A DNA stretch of 54,672 nt, taken from positions 1 to 54,672 of the forward strand of contig JAEUHA010000083.1 in assembly GCA_016793535.1 (NCBI GenBank), read 5' to 3'. The translations under genes were made by a program, and so were the position numbers. This DNA comes from Opitutaceae bacterium. Its GTDB lineage: Bacteria > Verrucomicrobiota > Verrucomicrobiia > Opitutales > Opitutaceae. The notes under the pieces are model-generated. The model had not been told where the DNA came from and ran no database searches. It saw only the letters and a list, made by a program, of their open reading frames with translations. Below, in pieces: positions 28,007 to 36,947 of this stretch. Positions within the stretch are counted from its first letter, which is position 1, and each line of letters opens with the position of its first letter.

Positions 28007-29893
28007 ATGAGCCATCCCCCATCGACACCCCTGAAAGCCGGAGCGCAAGTCGCGCTCGGGATCGGTGCCCTGGGCGTGGTGTTCGGCGACATCGGCACAA
28101 GCCCGCTCTACACGATCCGGGAATGCCTCGCTTCGCTGCCGCCGTCCGAGCACTCCGTCGCCGTCCTGGGCGTCCTTTCGCTGATCGTCTGGTCGCTGAT
28201 CGTGGTGGTGAGTGTGAAGTACACGATCTTCGTCCTGCGGGCCGACAACCGCGGCGAGGGTGGCGTCTTTGCTCTCCTGGCCCTGGGCCATTTCGACCGC
28301 GGCGTGCGCAGCGGCCTGAGTATGGGCACCCTCGTCGTCCTGATCGGCGCCGCGATGTTGTGCGGCGAGGCGGTGATCACGCCGGCCATCACCGTCCTCG
28401 GCGCGGTCGAGGGCATCAAGCTCGTCTGGCCGGGCGTCGAGTACCTCGTCGTGCCGCTGTCCTGTGTCATCCTGCTCGGACTTTTCCTGTTCCAGTATCG
28501 CGGCACCAAGTTCATCGGCGGCATTTTCGGGCCGGTGATGCTGCTCTGGTTCATCGTGCTGGGAGCGCTTGGGCTTTGGCGCGTGATCGAGACGCCGATC
28601 GTGCTGCGGGCCCTGAATCCGATGCTCGGTATCGATCTGGTGGTCTCACATCCGGCCCAGGCGTCGGTGCTGCTGGGCGCGGTGGTGCTGGCGTTCACGG
28701 GCGTCGAGGCGCTGTACGCCGACATGGGCCATTTCGGCCGGCGGGCGATCACGACGGCCTGGTACGCGGTGGTCATGCCCGGACTCACCCTGAATTACTT
28801 CGGCCAGGGCGCCTACTTCCTCTCCGGCCAGGGCTCGGTCGAGAATCCGTTTCTGGCCATCGCTCCCGAAGGTCCGATCCGCTACGGTCTCCTGGCGCTC
28901 TCGGTCCTCGCGGCCATCATCGCGAGCCAGGCCCTCATTTCCGGTGCGTACTCGCTGTTCCGGCAGGCGATCCAACTCGGCTACTTTCCCCGCCTCACGG
29001 TCCAGCACACGAATCCCGACCAGCGCGGCCAGATTTACCTGCCGCTGGTCAACGCCGCGCTCGCGATCGGATCGATCACGACCGTGCTCGAGTTCAAATC
29101 GAGCTCGAACCTGGCCGCGGCGTACGGCATCGCCGTGACGGGCACGATGATCGTGACGACGATCGCGCTGTTCTTCGTGATGCTGCGCAACTGGAAGTGG
29201 CCGGTGTGGCGCGCGGTAATGTTCTGCGGCGTCTTCCTGATCGTCGACCTGATCTTCTTCTCGGCCAACCTGCACAAGTTCTTCGACGGCGGCTGGCTGC
29301 CCCTGGCGATCGCCCTTGGCTTGCTGGCGATCATGGTGACGTGGAAGCGGGGCAAGTATGAGATCTTCCGCCGCGTTTACGCCAACGAGATCACCGAGGC
29401 GGAGCTCACCGGCATCGCGTCCAGCAAGTACATCACCCGCGTGCGCGGCACCGGCGTGTTCATGGCCGGAAACCCCTCGGGCACGCCGCTCGTGCTGCTG
29501 CACCACGTGAAGGCCAACAAGGTGCTCCACGACACCGTCGTGCTGCTGAGCATCCTCACCGAAGAAGTGCCGTTTGTCGCCGCCACCGACCGTCTCACCG
29601 TGCGCGAGATTGGCGAAGGCGTGTGGCGGGCGATCGCCCGCTACGGGTACATGGAGTCACCCGACGTGTCGGCGCTGATCCAGAGCATCCGCGATTCCGG
29701 CGTCCCGCTCAAACCCTCCGAGGCGACGTATTATTTCAACCGCGAGATGATCATCACCGGCGGCGACTCGAAGATGTGGGAATGGCAGAAACACTTCTAC
29801 GCCTTCCTGAGCCGCAACGCCCGGCAGGCCCGCGATTATTATCAGCTCCCACCGATGCAGATCATCGAGGTGGGCATGCCGATTCAGCTCTGA
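28007..29893 (+). CDS. kup: Low-affinity potassium uptake protein
   Basis: KUP/HAK/KT-family potassium transporter of 628 residues, inner membrane, proton-coupled. The diagnostic N-terminal motif ALGVVFGDIGTSPLYTIRE is present, followed by about 12 hydrophobic segments (for example LIVWSLIVVVSVKYTIFVLRA nearby) and a cytoplasmic C-terminal domain. The length equals the usual 620-630. ATG 28007 is selected over 27944, because the family begins shortly before the GDIG motif. The gene is divergent from menB. The regulator sensed (potassium or c-di-AMP) cannot be read from sequence. Confidence 0.95.
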   Translation: MSHPPSTPLKAGAQVALGIGALGVVFGDIGTSPLYTIRECLASLPPSEHSVAVLGVLSLIVWSLIVVVSVKYTIFVLRADNRGEGGVFALLALGHFDRGVRSGLSMGTLVVLIGAAMLCGEAVITPAITVLGAVEGIKLVWPGVEYLVVPLSCVILLGLFLFQYRGTKFIGGIFGPVMLLWFIVLGALGLWRVIETPIVLRALNPMLGIDLVVSHPAQASVLLGAVVLAFTGVEALYADMGHFGRRAITTAWYAVVMPGLTLNYFGQGAYFLSGQGSVENPFLAIAPEGPIRYGLLALSVLAAIIASQALISGAYSLFRQAIQLGYFPRLTVQHTNPDQRGQIYLPLVNAALAIGSITTVLEFKSSSNLAAAYGIAVTGTMIVTTIALFFVMLRNWKWPVWRAVMFCGVFLIVDLIFFSANLHKFFDGGWLPLAIALGLLAIMVTWKRGKYEIFRRVYANEITEAELTGIASSKYITRVRGTGVFMAGNPSGTPLVLLHHVKANKVLHDTVVLLSILTEEVPFVAATDRLTVREIGEGVWRAIARYGYMESPDVSALIQSIRDSGVPLKPSEATYYFNREMIITGGDSKMWEWQKHFYAFLSRNARQARDYYQLPPMQIIEVGMPIQL

Positions 29894-29954
29894 GCCGGGG
29901 ACGCGGCCTTTGGGCGCCGGGGACGGACGTTGCGAGTTGAAGCGTGGAGAGCCG

Positions 29955-30019
29955 GAGCCACGTGGCTCGCTGTCGTTTCGACACCGTGCGTCGGTCGGCC
30001 GGGCCGGAGGCGACCGACG
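29955..30019. repeat. Two palindromic hairpins after kup
   Basis: A perfect 14-base palindrome, GAGCCACGTGGCTC, lies at 29955-29968. A separate hairpin, CGTCGGTCG at 29989-29997 with CGACCGACG at 30011-30019, follows. They sit in the 212-base gap between kup and the sigma factor gene. They might terminate kup transcription or mark an operator for the sigma operon; neither is shown. About 85 bases remain before the sigma start. Confidence 0.5.
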
Positions 30020-30105
30020 GCTTGGCTTGACCTCGGGAGCGACATGGCGCAAGCACCCGCGCGTCCGCCTCGAACTTTCTGTAACCCCGCCGAATTTCCG
30101 CGCCC

Positions 30106-30684
30106 ATGTCGCAGCAGGATCTGGACACTGCCCGCTGGTTTGCCGCCGAAGTGCACCCGCACGAACCGGCGTTGCGCTCGTACCTGCGGTCGCACTTTCC
30201 AACCCTGCGCGACATCGACGACCTCGTGCAGGAAACCTACGCCCGCCTGATCCAGGCTCGCAGATCAGGCCGTGTCGCCGACGCCAGGCCGTATCTGTTC
30301 TCGATCGCACGCAACGCTGCCATCGACCTTTGCCGGCGGAACCGGGTCGTCGCGTTCGAACCCATAGCGAAAATGGCCGAGCCATTCGTGGATATCCCGG
30401 ATGAAGCAGCTGTGGATTCCCTCGATCGCGACCAGGAACTCGCGCTCCTTTCCGCCGCGATCGCGACGTTGCCCGAGCGCTGCCGTCGGGTGCTCACCCT
30501 GCGCAAACTCCATGGATTCTCCCATCGGGCGATTGCCGAGCAGTTCGGCATTTCAGAAAACACCGTCAGCGCCCAGATCACTCTCGGGATCTTTCGCGTG
30601 CGCGAGTACTTCCGGGCGCGGGGCGTCGCCCGCACCGGTTCGATGCCAGCGCCGCGCAACTCCAGTGCCGTGAACCTGCACTGA
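30106..30684 (+). CDS. ECF RNA polymerase sigma factor (FecI-like)
   Basis: Sigma-70 family protein of 192 residues with only regions 2 and 4. Region 2 contains LRDIDDLVQETYARLIQA and ARPYLFSIARNAAIDLCRR. Region 4 contains LPERCRRVLTLRKLHGFSHRAIAEQFGISENTV, the helix-turn-helix that reads the -35 box. The gene is followed 18 bases later by a FecR-like anti-sigma factor and then by an STN protein and a TonB receptor, the order of surface-signalling systems. It should direct transcription of the receptor operon and perhaps its own. A GAACTT at 30072-30077 might be an ECF-type -35 element, but this is a weak call. Confidence 0.92.
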   Translation: MSQQDLDTARWFAAEVHPHEPALRSYLRSHFPTLRDIDDLVQETYARLIQARRSGRVADARPYLFSIARNAAIDLCRRNRVVAFEPIAKMAEPFVDIPDEAAVDSLDRDQELALLSAAIATLPERCRRVLTLRKLHGFSHRAIAEQFGISENTVSAQITLGIFRVREYFRARGVARTGSMPAPRNSSAVNLH

Positions 30685-30702
30685 TCCTCCCGCCACCGGT
30701 CC

Positions 30703-31836
30703 ATGAAACCACCCCCTTCACCCGCCGATGAGCGCAGGCCGCGCGAGCCCTCCGCGACCGAGCGGGCCGCACTTGCATGGGTGGCGCGTCTCGATCGGGG
30801 TTTGAGTGCTTCCGAGGAAATCGAGTTCGAACGCTGGGTAGCGGCCGATGCACGGCATGCCCGCCTGTTGCAGGAGTTTGATGGGACGTGGGCACTGCTC
30901 GACCGCGTGCGGGAACTCCCCGAAACCCGAATCGAGACCACGGAATCAACCACCGCTCCCGCGGGAACCGCGCCCCTCCGAGGTTTCAACCGCAGTCGGT
31001 GGGCCGTCGCCTTGACCGCAACCGCGGCCGCGCTCGTTCTTGGCGTCCTTTCCTGGTTGGCGCGTTCTTCATCCCTTTCGGATCGCGCCCCCTACTCCGC
31101 GGTCGCCGGCACTGAAGTCGGAGAATTGCGCACGATTGCCCTGCCGGACGGCTCACACATCCGTCTCAATACGGCGAGTTCGGTGGCCGTCGACTACACT
31201 CCGACCAGCCGGACCATCCGGCTGAATCGCGGCGAAGCGCACTTTACCGTGGCGAAGGACCCGTCACGCCCGTTCACCGTCACCGCGGGCAGCGTCGCCG
31301 TCCGCGCCGTCGGCACGGCCTTCAACGTCCGGGTGCGCTCCGAATCCATCGACGTGATCGTCACCGCGGGGCGGGTCCGCCTCAATGGAGACGCCCCGTC
31401 GCTCCATCCGCCCACCACGCCCAATCCCGGCGGAAATTTTCCTGCGACGGCACCGGAGGTCGCGAGCGACACACAGTACACTGACCTTGCCCTCTCGGCC
31501 GGCGAAGCCATCTCGCTCCCCCAGCGGGGGCCTGAGACCGCTAAGCAGGCCGCCCCGCGCTCGGTGTCCCTCTCGCCGGTCGAGATCGAACGCGTGCTGG
31601 CGTGGCGCGAGCATCGACTCGAGTTCGTGGCGGAGCCGCTCGCCGCCATGGTGGCCGAGTTCAACCGTTATCACCGGGTAAAGATCATCATCGCCGATCC
31701 GGCCCTCGGAGCGCAGCGATTCGGCGGCAATTTTCGCGCGGACGATCCAGCCGGGTTCGTGCGGGTGCTGACCGCCAACTTCAACGTGATCGCCGAACCC
31801 GGGGAAAACGAGATCCTGCTTCGCTCGGCCCGGTGA
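30703..31836 (+). CDS. FecR-family anti-sigma factor / signal transducer
   Basis: Inner-membrane protein of 377 residues. The N-terminal cytoplasmic DUF4880-like domain (about 20-70, ERAALAWVARLDRGLSASEE) should bind the sigma factor. One membrane segment lies at about 100-119. The periplasmic FecR domain follows (about 140-235: TIALPDGSHIRLNTASS, RGEAHFTVAKD, VRAVGTAFNVR). A C-terminal STN/DUF4974-like part (about 295-375) contains FVAEPLAAMVAEFNRYH and FGGNFRADDP. In the FecIRA model such proteins hold the sigma factor until the receptor signals through its STN domain. Here the STN domain is in a separate gene, just downstream. Confidence 0.9.
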   Translation: MKPPPSPADERRPREPSATERAALAWVARLDRGLSASEEIEFERWVAADARHARLLQEFDGTWALLDRVRELPETRIETTESTTAPAGTAPLRGFNRSRWAVALTATAAALVLGVLSWLARSSSLSDRAPYSAVAGTEVGELRTIALPDGSHIRLNTASSVAVDYTPTSRTIRLNRGEAHFTVAKDPSRPFTVTAGSVAVRAVGTAFNVRVRSESIDVIVTAGRVRLNGDAPSLHPPTTPNPGGNFPATAPEVASDTQYTDLALSAGEAISLPQRGPETAKQAAPRSVSLSPVEIERVLAWREHRLEFVAEPLAAMVAEFNRYHRVKIIIADPALGAQRFGGNFRADDPAGFVRVLTANFNVIAEPGENEILLRSAR

Positions 31837-31929
31837 GGTGCGGCCGCGGTAAAAACTTCTAGCACTTCCGGCCTGCCCGGTCGTGGTATGGGTACTGGTC
31901 AGTTTCGGTCCCGTCACCGGAACCGCACG

Positions 31930-32388
31930 ATGCCACTCTTCGTAACCCCCTACGCTCCGTTTCTGCCCCTGCTGCGTTCGCTCTTTGCGCTCGGGCTGCT
32001 CGCCATCGCCGGACTCCAGCCCAGGACGAGCGGTGCCGCCGAGTCCGCCGTCGTACCCATGCGGGCAAAGGAAGGAACCAGGCGCTTCGATATCTCCGCC
32101 GGCGACGCCCTCACGACCCTGCGTCAGTTCGCCGTCCAATCCGGCGAGCAGTTGATCTATCAGGCGGACACGCTCGAAGGCGTGCGAACCGATGCCGTCC
32201 AGGGCCGCTACACCGCCCGGGAAGCGCTCGGCCGGATGCTCGTTCGCACCACCCTCGCCGTCACGCAGGATGCCACGACCGGCACCTTGGCCATCACTCG
32301 GATCCCCCGGCCGGACGCCCGTCCGGACCGCGGCACCGCGCCGGCAGACCGCTCTGACCCCGTCCAAAAAAAAAAGCCCCAACCATGA
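31930..32388 (+). CDS. Free-standing STN (secretin and TonB N-terminus) domain protein
   Basis: Exported protein of 152 residues. The signal peptide spans about residues 1-36 and ends with a probable cleavage after SGAA. The STN domain (about 48-115) shows RFDISAGDALTTLRQFAVQSG, LIYQADTLEGVRT and ALGRMLV with TLAVTQD. In FecA and FpvA this domain is the N-terminus of the receptor and contacts FecR. Here it ends at TGA 32386-32388, overlapping the ATG of the receptor gene (ATGA). The last codons run CAA AAA AAA AAG, which contains a -1 slippery heptamer. ATG 31930 was chosen because it starts the signal peptide; ATG 31888 is also in frame. Confidence 0.85.
   Translation: MPLFVTPYAPFLPLLRSLFALGLLAIAGLQPRTSGAAESAVVPMRAKEGTRRFDISAGDALTTLRQFAVQSGEQLIYQADTLEGVRTDAVQGRYTAREALGRMLVRTTLAVTQDATTGTLAITRIPRPDARPDRGTAPADRSDPVQKKKPQP
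32366..32376 (+). other. Ten-A run with A AAA AAG slippery heptamer at the STN/receptor junction
   Basis: Ten A (32366-32375) are followed by G. In the STN reading frame the codons are AAA 32371-32373 and AAG 32374-32376, preceded by A. This is the arrangement used for -1 frameshifting in E. coli dnaX. A -1 shift leads through GCC CCA ACC to the receptor ATG in frame, with no stop codon, and would fuse STN to the receptor. The run could also cause RNA polymerase slippage. No downstream pseudoknot is obvious to me. An A-rich translation initiation enhancer is the simpler alternative, since the receptor has no Shine-Dalgarno sequence. Confidence 0.5.
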
Positions 32389-35300
32389 AACCCAGAACTC
32401 TCATCTCGCTGCTTGGCGGGTGGCTCGGCCTCTCGCTCGGATCCAGCCCCGCCGTTGCCGCGGAGGCAGCCGGCACAGTGACCGGCCAGGTCAGCAACGC
32501 CGCGACCCGAACCTTTCTTGAAGGCGCCCGCGTGGGGGTGCGAGGCGCGGCCCCGTTTGCCCTGACCGACCGGCAGGGGCACTTCCAGCTGATTGTCCCG
32601 GCGGGACCGACGACGCTCGAGGTTTCGTACACCGGCCTCGATCCGCAGCAGATCCCGCTCACCGTGGGCGCGGGTGAACGCGTGACGCGAAACATTGCGC
32701 TGACCTCCAATATCTACCTCCTCGATGCCTTCACCGTGGAGGGCGAGCGGGAGGGCAGCGCCCGCGCCGTCACCCTTCAGCGGCAGGCGCCCAACGTGAA
32801 GAACGTCGTGGCGACGGACACGTTCGGCAACCTCGCCAACGGCAACGTCGGCGACTTCCTCCAGCGGCTTCCAGGCATCACCGGGGTTTTCGTCGGATCC
32901 GAGGTCGTCGGGATTTCGATCCGCGGCATGGCGCCCGCGCAAAACGCAGTGATGATGGACGGCGACCGTGTGGCCTCCTCCGACTCCGCGAACACCGGCC
33001 GTGGTTTCGTGTTCGAGCAGACGTCCCTCAATCTGATCGAATCCGTGGAGGTCACGAAAGCGCCGACGCCCGACATGGACGCCGATTCAACCGGCGGCAA
33101 CGTGAACATGGTGACGAAGAGCGCCTTCGACCGCGCGGACGCGAACTTCCTCTCGTACGCGATCGGATTCAGTCACCGCTGGGGTCGCCGCGCACCAGCT
33201 GACGCCTGGTACAAGGAGCCGGTTGACGGGATGATGCCTTCCCTGAATTTCACGTCCTCGAGCCTCTTGGGCGAAAAGAAGAACATCGGTTTGCTCCTCA
33301 CGGGCACGTGGCACGTGCAGGCCACCGCGGACATCCGCTCCGACCTCGCCCACCAGTCCGTGCTCGCCCGGCCGGCCTACACCTACTCCGCCGCCTCGCT
33401 GCTGATCGGCTCGCCCCGGAGCCGCTTTTCGATGGGCGCCAAGCTCGACTATAAGCTGAGTGAAAGCACGGTGTTCACACTCAACACCTCCTACAGCTGG
33501 ATGCACGACTCGCAGGTCACCCAGCAGCGCACGCTGTCGACCTCGCAGGCGATCGCGACGTTCGACGCAAACGGCAATCGCACGGGCACGGGGACGATTC
33601 GTCCCGGCTTCACGGATACGTTCACCGAGGTGCTGACGAGCACGAACTCCCTCAGCACCCTCTCGGTCACGACCATCGACAAGACGGGGGGCACGTACCA
33701 GTTCAAGCCCTCGGCCCGTCACCGCTTCGACGGCGGCCGTTTCGTCATCGACTACAACGCCAGCTGGTCGCGTTCCGACACGTGGTACGACGCGCATCCC
33801 TACGGCGCGGAGTACCGGGACAAGCCGAAGGGCACGGTGACGGCGACCCTGCGCAACATCGGCTGGACGATCGACCGGAGCCGGAGCCTGACGTATCCGG
33901 AGATCACGCAGACCGCCGGACCCGACATGGCCAACCTCGGCAATTACAGCGGACTGGTGCTCACCCAGCCCAACCGGAACGGCCGCGATGAAATACTCAG
34001 CTACCGCTTGAACGTCAGGCGCGATTTCGACCGCGTGCTCCCGCTCCCCGTTAGCGTGAAGGCAGGCTTCAACTATCGACGGCAGGATCGCGAAGTCGCG
34101 AACAGCAGCCGCCGCTACGACTACATCGGCGCCGCAAACATCGCGAAGTTCCTCAACACGACCGGCAGCTACAGCGAGCTCGTCGACGCCTACAAGGACG
34201 AGGTGGCCCGCCATATCGACATCCCGTTCCCCGATGCCTATGCCGTCGCGGCCAACGCCCGTGATGTGGCCTCCGACTGGCGGGAGGACATCACGTACCG
34301 ATTCACCCAGAGTTTCGCCAACGAACGCTCAATGACCGAGGAAGTCGCCGGCGCCTATCTCATGGGCAGTGTCCGATTCGGACGCCTGACAGTCCTGGGC
34401 GGCTTGCGCTTCGAAGAGACCCGCACCAATGGCAGCGGACCGCTGCAAGCCCTCACGCCCACCGAAGTCGCGCGCCGCGCGGCCTGGGTGGGCGCCGTCA
34501 CCGACGCCGAGGCGGAACGCCGGGTCCGGGCCGAGTATGCCGGAAGGCTCGAGAACAAGGCCAAGTACAACAGCGTATTTCCCGGCCTCCACCTGAAATA
34601 TGAAGTGCCCGGCGGCTTCATCGCCCGCGCGAGTCACTCGAATGGCATCGGACGGCCTGACTTCGGTTCGATCATGCCCAACTCGACGGTGAACTTCGCC
34701 GCCCAGACGATCACGTTCTCCAATCCCGCGCTCAAGCCACAGTATTCCGAGAACTACGATGTCAGTCTCGAATACTACTTCGAACCCGTGGGTCTCTTCT
34801 CGATCGGCGGCTTCTCGAAGGAGATCAGCGATTTCATCTTCCAGGACCGCAGCCGTTTCGTCGGCGCCGGCGCCAACAACGGCTTCAACGGCGAGTACGA
34901 GGGCTACAATCTCATCACGTCGGCCAACGGGGGCTTCGCCCGGTATCGGGGGCTCGAGCTCAGCTACCAGCAGCAGTTCACGTTTCTGCCCGGTGTCTGG
35001 AAGGGTCTCGGGCTCAATGCCAACTACACCTACCTGAAGACGAAGGGCGACTACGGTGGCGCCGCCGTCTCGACCGAGGTCGCGGGCTTCAAGCCCCGCA
35101 CCGCAAACGTCGCGATCAGCTACCGGGGGAAAAAGCTGAACCTCATCGCCCAATGGAATTGGGTCGGCCGCTGGCTGGTGACGAACTCCACCAACGCCGC
35201 CCTTCTCCGCTACGAGCGCCCGCGCACGCAGGTCGACCTCAAGTCAAAGTACACGCTCTCACGCCGCCTGAGTCTTTTCTGCGACGTGGAGAACATCCTG

Positions 35301-35402
35301 TCCGAGCCGCTCAACGAAAACTACCTGGCCTTCGAGGATCGGGCCGGCCAGACGCGCCTGACCTCGCCCAAGGTGGTCGCCGGAGTCCAGGGACGCTTCT
35401 AG
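32385..35402 (+). CDS. TonB-dependent outer-membrane receptor with CarboxypepD_reg-like domain
   Basis: Receptor of 1005 residues. A signal peptide covers about 1-27 and ends in AVAAEA. Next is a CarboxypepD_reg-like/Ig-like domain (about 28-105: GQVSNAATRTFLEGARV, LTDRQGHFQL). The plug domain (about 125-235) contains VGDFLQRLPGITGVFVG, SIRGMAPAQNAVMMDGDRV and STGGNVNMVTKSAF. A 22-strand-type barrel fills the rest and ends in VAGVQGRF with terminal Phe, the usual BAM recognition signal. The substrate is not evident. It belongs to the large receptor set of Opitutaceae thought to import glycans or iron complexes. Start ATG overlaps the STN stop. Confidence 0.93.
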   Translation: MKPRTLISLLGGWLGLSLGSSPAVAAEAAGTVTGQVSNAATRTFLEGARVGVRGAAPFALTDRQGHFQLIVPAGPTTLEVSYTGLDPQQIPLTVGAGERVTRNIALTSNIYLLDAFTVEGEREGSARAVTLQRQAPNVKNVVATDTFGNLANGNVGDFLQRLPGITGVFVGSEVVGISIRGMAPAQNAVMMDGDRVASSDSANTGRGFVFEQTSLNLIESVEVTKAPTPDMDADSTGGNVNMVTKSAFDRADANFLSYAIGFSHRWGRRAPADAWYKEPVDGMMPSLNFTSSSLLGEKKNIGLLLTGTWHVQATADIRSDLAHQSVLARPAYTYSAASLLIGSPRSRFSMGAKLDYKLSESTVFTLNTSYSWMHDSQVTQQRTLSTSQAIATFDANGNRTGTGTIRPGFTDTFTEVLTSTNSLSTLSVTTIDKTGGTYQFKPSARHRFDGGRFVIDYNASWSRSDTWYDAHPYGAEYRDKPKGTVTATLRNIGWTIDRSRSLTYPEITQTAGPDMANLGNYSGLVLTQPNRNGRDEILSYRLNVRRDFDRVLPLPVSVKAGFNYRRQDREVANSSRRYDYIGAANIAKFLNTTGSYSELVDAYKDEVARHIDIPFPDAYAVAANARDVASDWREDITYRFTQSFANERSMTEEVAGAYLMGSVRFGRLTVLGGLRFEETRTNGSGPLQALTPTEVARRAAWVGAVTDAEAERRVRAEYAGRLENKAKYNSVFPGLHLKYEVPGGFIARASHSNGIGRPDFGSIMPNSTVNFAAQTITFSNPALKPQYSENYDVSLEYYFEPVGLFSIGGFSKEISDFIFQDRSRFVGAGANNGFNGEYEGYNLITSANGGFARYRGLELSYQQQFTFLPGVWKGLGLNANYTYLKTKGDYGGAAVSTEVAGFKPRTANVAISYRGKKLNLIAQWNWVGRWLVTNSTNAALLRYERPRTQVDLKSKYTLSRRLSLFCDVENILSEPLNENYLAFEDRAGQTRLTSPKVVAGVQGRF

Positions 35403-35421
35403 CCTCGCCGGGCTCTCCCTT

Positions 35422-35496
35422 TAGGCGGGGTGTCTCCACTCCGCGCGGTATTTAAATCGAAATCAGGAATTCCGCGGGGTGAGGGCACCCCGCCTA
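35422..35496. repeat. REPIN-like inverted pair, copy 2
   Basis: Left member 35422-35448 begins TAGGCGGGGTG and is a diverged inverted copy of the right member 35472-35496, whose core 35474-35494 is identical to those at 10722 and 41085. It lies 19 bases after the receptor stop and before the first pyruvyl transferase-like gene, and might attenuate transcription between them. Confidence 0.75.
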
Positions 35497-35564
35497 CATC
35501 GGCCCGCGATGACCACGCCGTATTCAGCTTCCGACTACACCCACGACTCCGCTCCATTCCGACC

Positions 35565-36938
35565 ATGACCGCACTCCGCCGCCGTTCCTTCCTCCAGGGC
35601 TCCGCCGCCGCGCTCGCCGGCACCGCCCTCTCTGCCCCCTGGGCCCGCGCCCAAAGCCGCCAGTCCCGGCCGCGCCGGATCCTGCTCCGCAACGCCTGGC
35701 AGAACGTGAATATCGGGGACATCGGCCACTATCTCGGCGCGCTCGAACTGATCGAGCGTTACTTTCCCGCCGCCGAGATGACCCTGTGGCCCCGGCCGGG
35801 CGCCCTCGCCGACGGCGTGCGGGAAAAACTGCTGCAGGCGTTCCCCAAGCTGAAGCTCACCGAGGGCCTCGTGCAGGGCGGCAAGCCGTCGACCCCGGAC
35901 CTCGCCGCCGCGTGGGCCGAGACGGACTTCATGCTACACGGTTCGGGCTCGGGCTTCAGTGCCCGCTCCGATCTGGCCGCGTTTCATCGCGCGACCGGGA
36001 AACCGTTTGGAGTCTTCGGCACCAGCACGGATCCGATCTCCGGGATCGGACGCGACCGGGATCCCGAAGGCGGTACCCTGGCGAACCTGAGGACTCGCAT
36101 CCAGCGTCTCCCCCCCAGCCACCTCGATGACGAAACGCGGTGGATCATCGATCGCGCCGCGTTCATGTTCTGCCGCGATACCCTCTCGCGCGACTATCTG
36201 CGGGCCCAGGGAGTCAAGACGCCGATCTTGGAATTCGGGCCCGACTCGCAGTTCGGAATGAAGCGCCGCGACGACCGGACGGGCGATGCGTTTCGCCAGG
36301 CCCGTGGACTCGAGGAGGGCAAATTCATCTGCGTCATTCCCCGCCTGCGCTACACGCCCTACTACCGGATCCGCAATGAACCGCGCACGCCCGCGGACGA
36401 CGTGCGCGATGCCATCAACACTCGCACCACGGAGTCCGACCACGCCCGCGTGCGGGAAATGATCGTGTCCTATGTCCGCAGCACGGGGAACAAGGTGCTC
36501 GTCTGCGGCGAAATGACCTATCAGGTGCCCATGGCGAAGGAAGTCCTGCTGGATCCGCTCCCCGCCGACGTGAAGCGAAACGTCGTCTGGCGCGAAAACT
36601 TCTGGTTCACCTACGAGGCCGCTGCGGTGTATGCGCGCTGTCAGACGGTGATCTGCGTCGATTGCCACTCGCCCATCATCGCGCTCGCCCACGGCGTCCC
36701 CGGGTTCTACGTGCGACAGCCGACGGATACCTGCAAGGGTCAGATGTTCCACGACGTCGGGGTGAGTCCGTGGATATTCGAAGTGGATGAAGTGAGCGGC
36801 CAGCAACTCTGGTCCCGGCTGGAGGAGATCCATCGTGATCCCGCGAAGGCGCGCGGCCAGGTGCAGACCGTCATGACGGGAGTCGACAAACTCCAGCGCC
36901 GCATGGTGGAAGTTCTGCGCGCCGCCGCCTCGGCCTGA
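35565..36938 (+). CDS. Tat-exported polysaccharide pyruvyl transferase family protein 1
   Basis: Protein of 457 residues. The N-terminus has a Tat motif, RRRSFLQGS, followed by an Ala-rich hydrophobic stretch and a cleavage site near ARAQS. The body matches the polysaccharide pyruvyl transferase fold: RNAWQNVNIGDIGHYLGALELI at the start, LHGSGSGFS, FCRDTLSRDYL, a central FICVIPRLRYTPYY, and ICVDCHSPIIALAHGVP late. Known members move pyruvate from PEP to a sugar in the cytosol. Export by Tat makes PEP use unlikely, so the real activity may differ. It is paralogous to the next gene. ATG 35565 was chosen because it precedes the Tat motif; codons upstream in frame come from the REPIN. Confidence 0.8.
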   Translation: MTALRRRSFLQGSAAALAGTALSAPWARAQSRQSRPRRILLRNAWQNVNIGDIGHYLGALELIERYFPAAEMTLWPRPGALADGVREKLLQAFPKLKLTEGLVQGGKPSTPDLAAAWAETDFMLHGSGSGFSARSDLAAFHRATGKPFGVFGTSTDPISGIGRDRDPEGGTLANLRTRIQRLPPSHLDDETRWIIDRAAFMFCRDTLSRDYLRAQGVKTPILEFGPDSQFGMKRRDDRTGDAFRQARGLEEGKFICVIPRLRYTPYYRIRNEPRTPADDVRDAINTRTTESDHARVREMIVSYVRSTGNKVLVCGEMTYQVPMAKEVLLDPLPADVKRNVVWRENFWFTYEAAAVYARCQTVICVDCHSPIIALAHGVPGFYVRQPTDTCKGQMFHDVGVSPWIFEVDEVSGQQLWSRLEEIHRDPAKARGQVQTVMTGVDKLQRRMVEVLRAAASA

Positions 36939-36947
36939 ACCAGGCTC

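Noticed and set aside
30072-30100. ECF-type promoter upstream of the sigma gene
   Set aside because: GAACTT is a common -35 core, but no -10 motif is convincing and no second copy with the same spacing was found before the STN gene, so it is mentioned only as a weak possibility.
31888-31929. Earlier ATG for the STN protein at 31888
   Set aside because: It would add 14 polar and basic residues before the signal peptide and has no better ribosome binding site.
35430-35564. N-terminal extension of the first pyruvyl transferase-like protein
   Set aside because: These codons come from the REPIN-like element and would place the Tat motif about 50 residues inside the protein.
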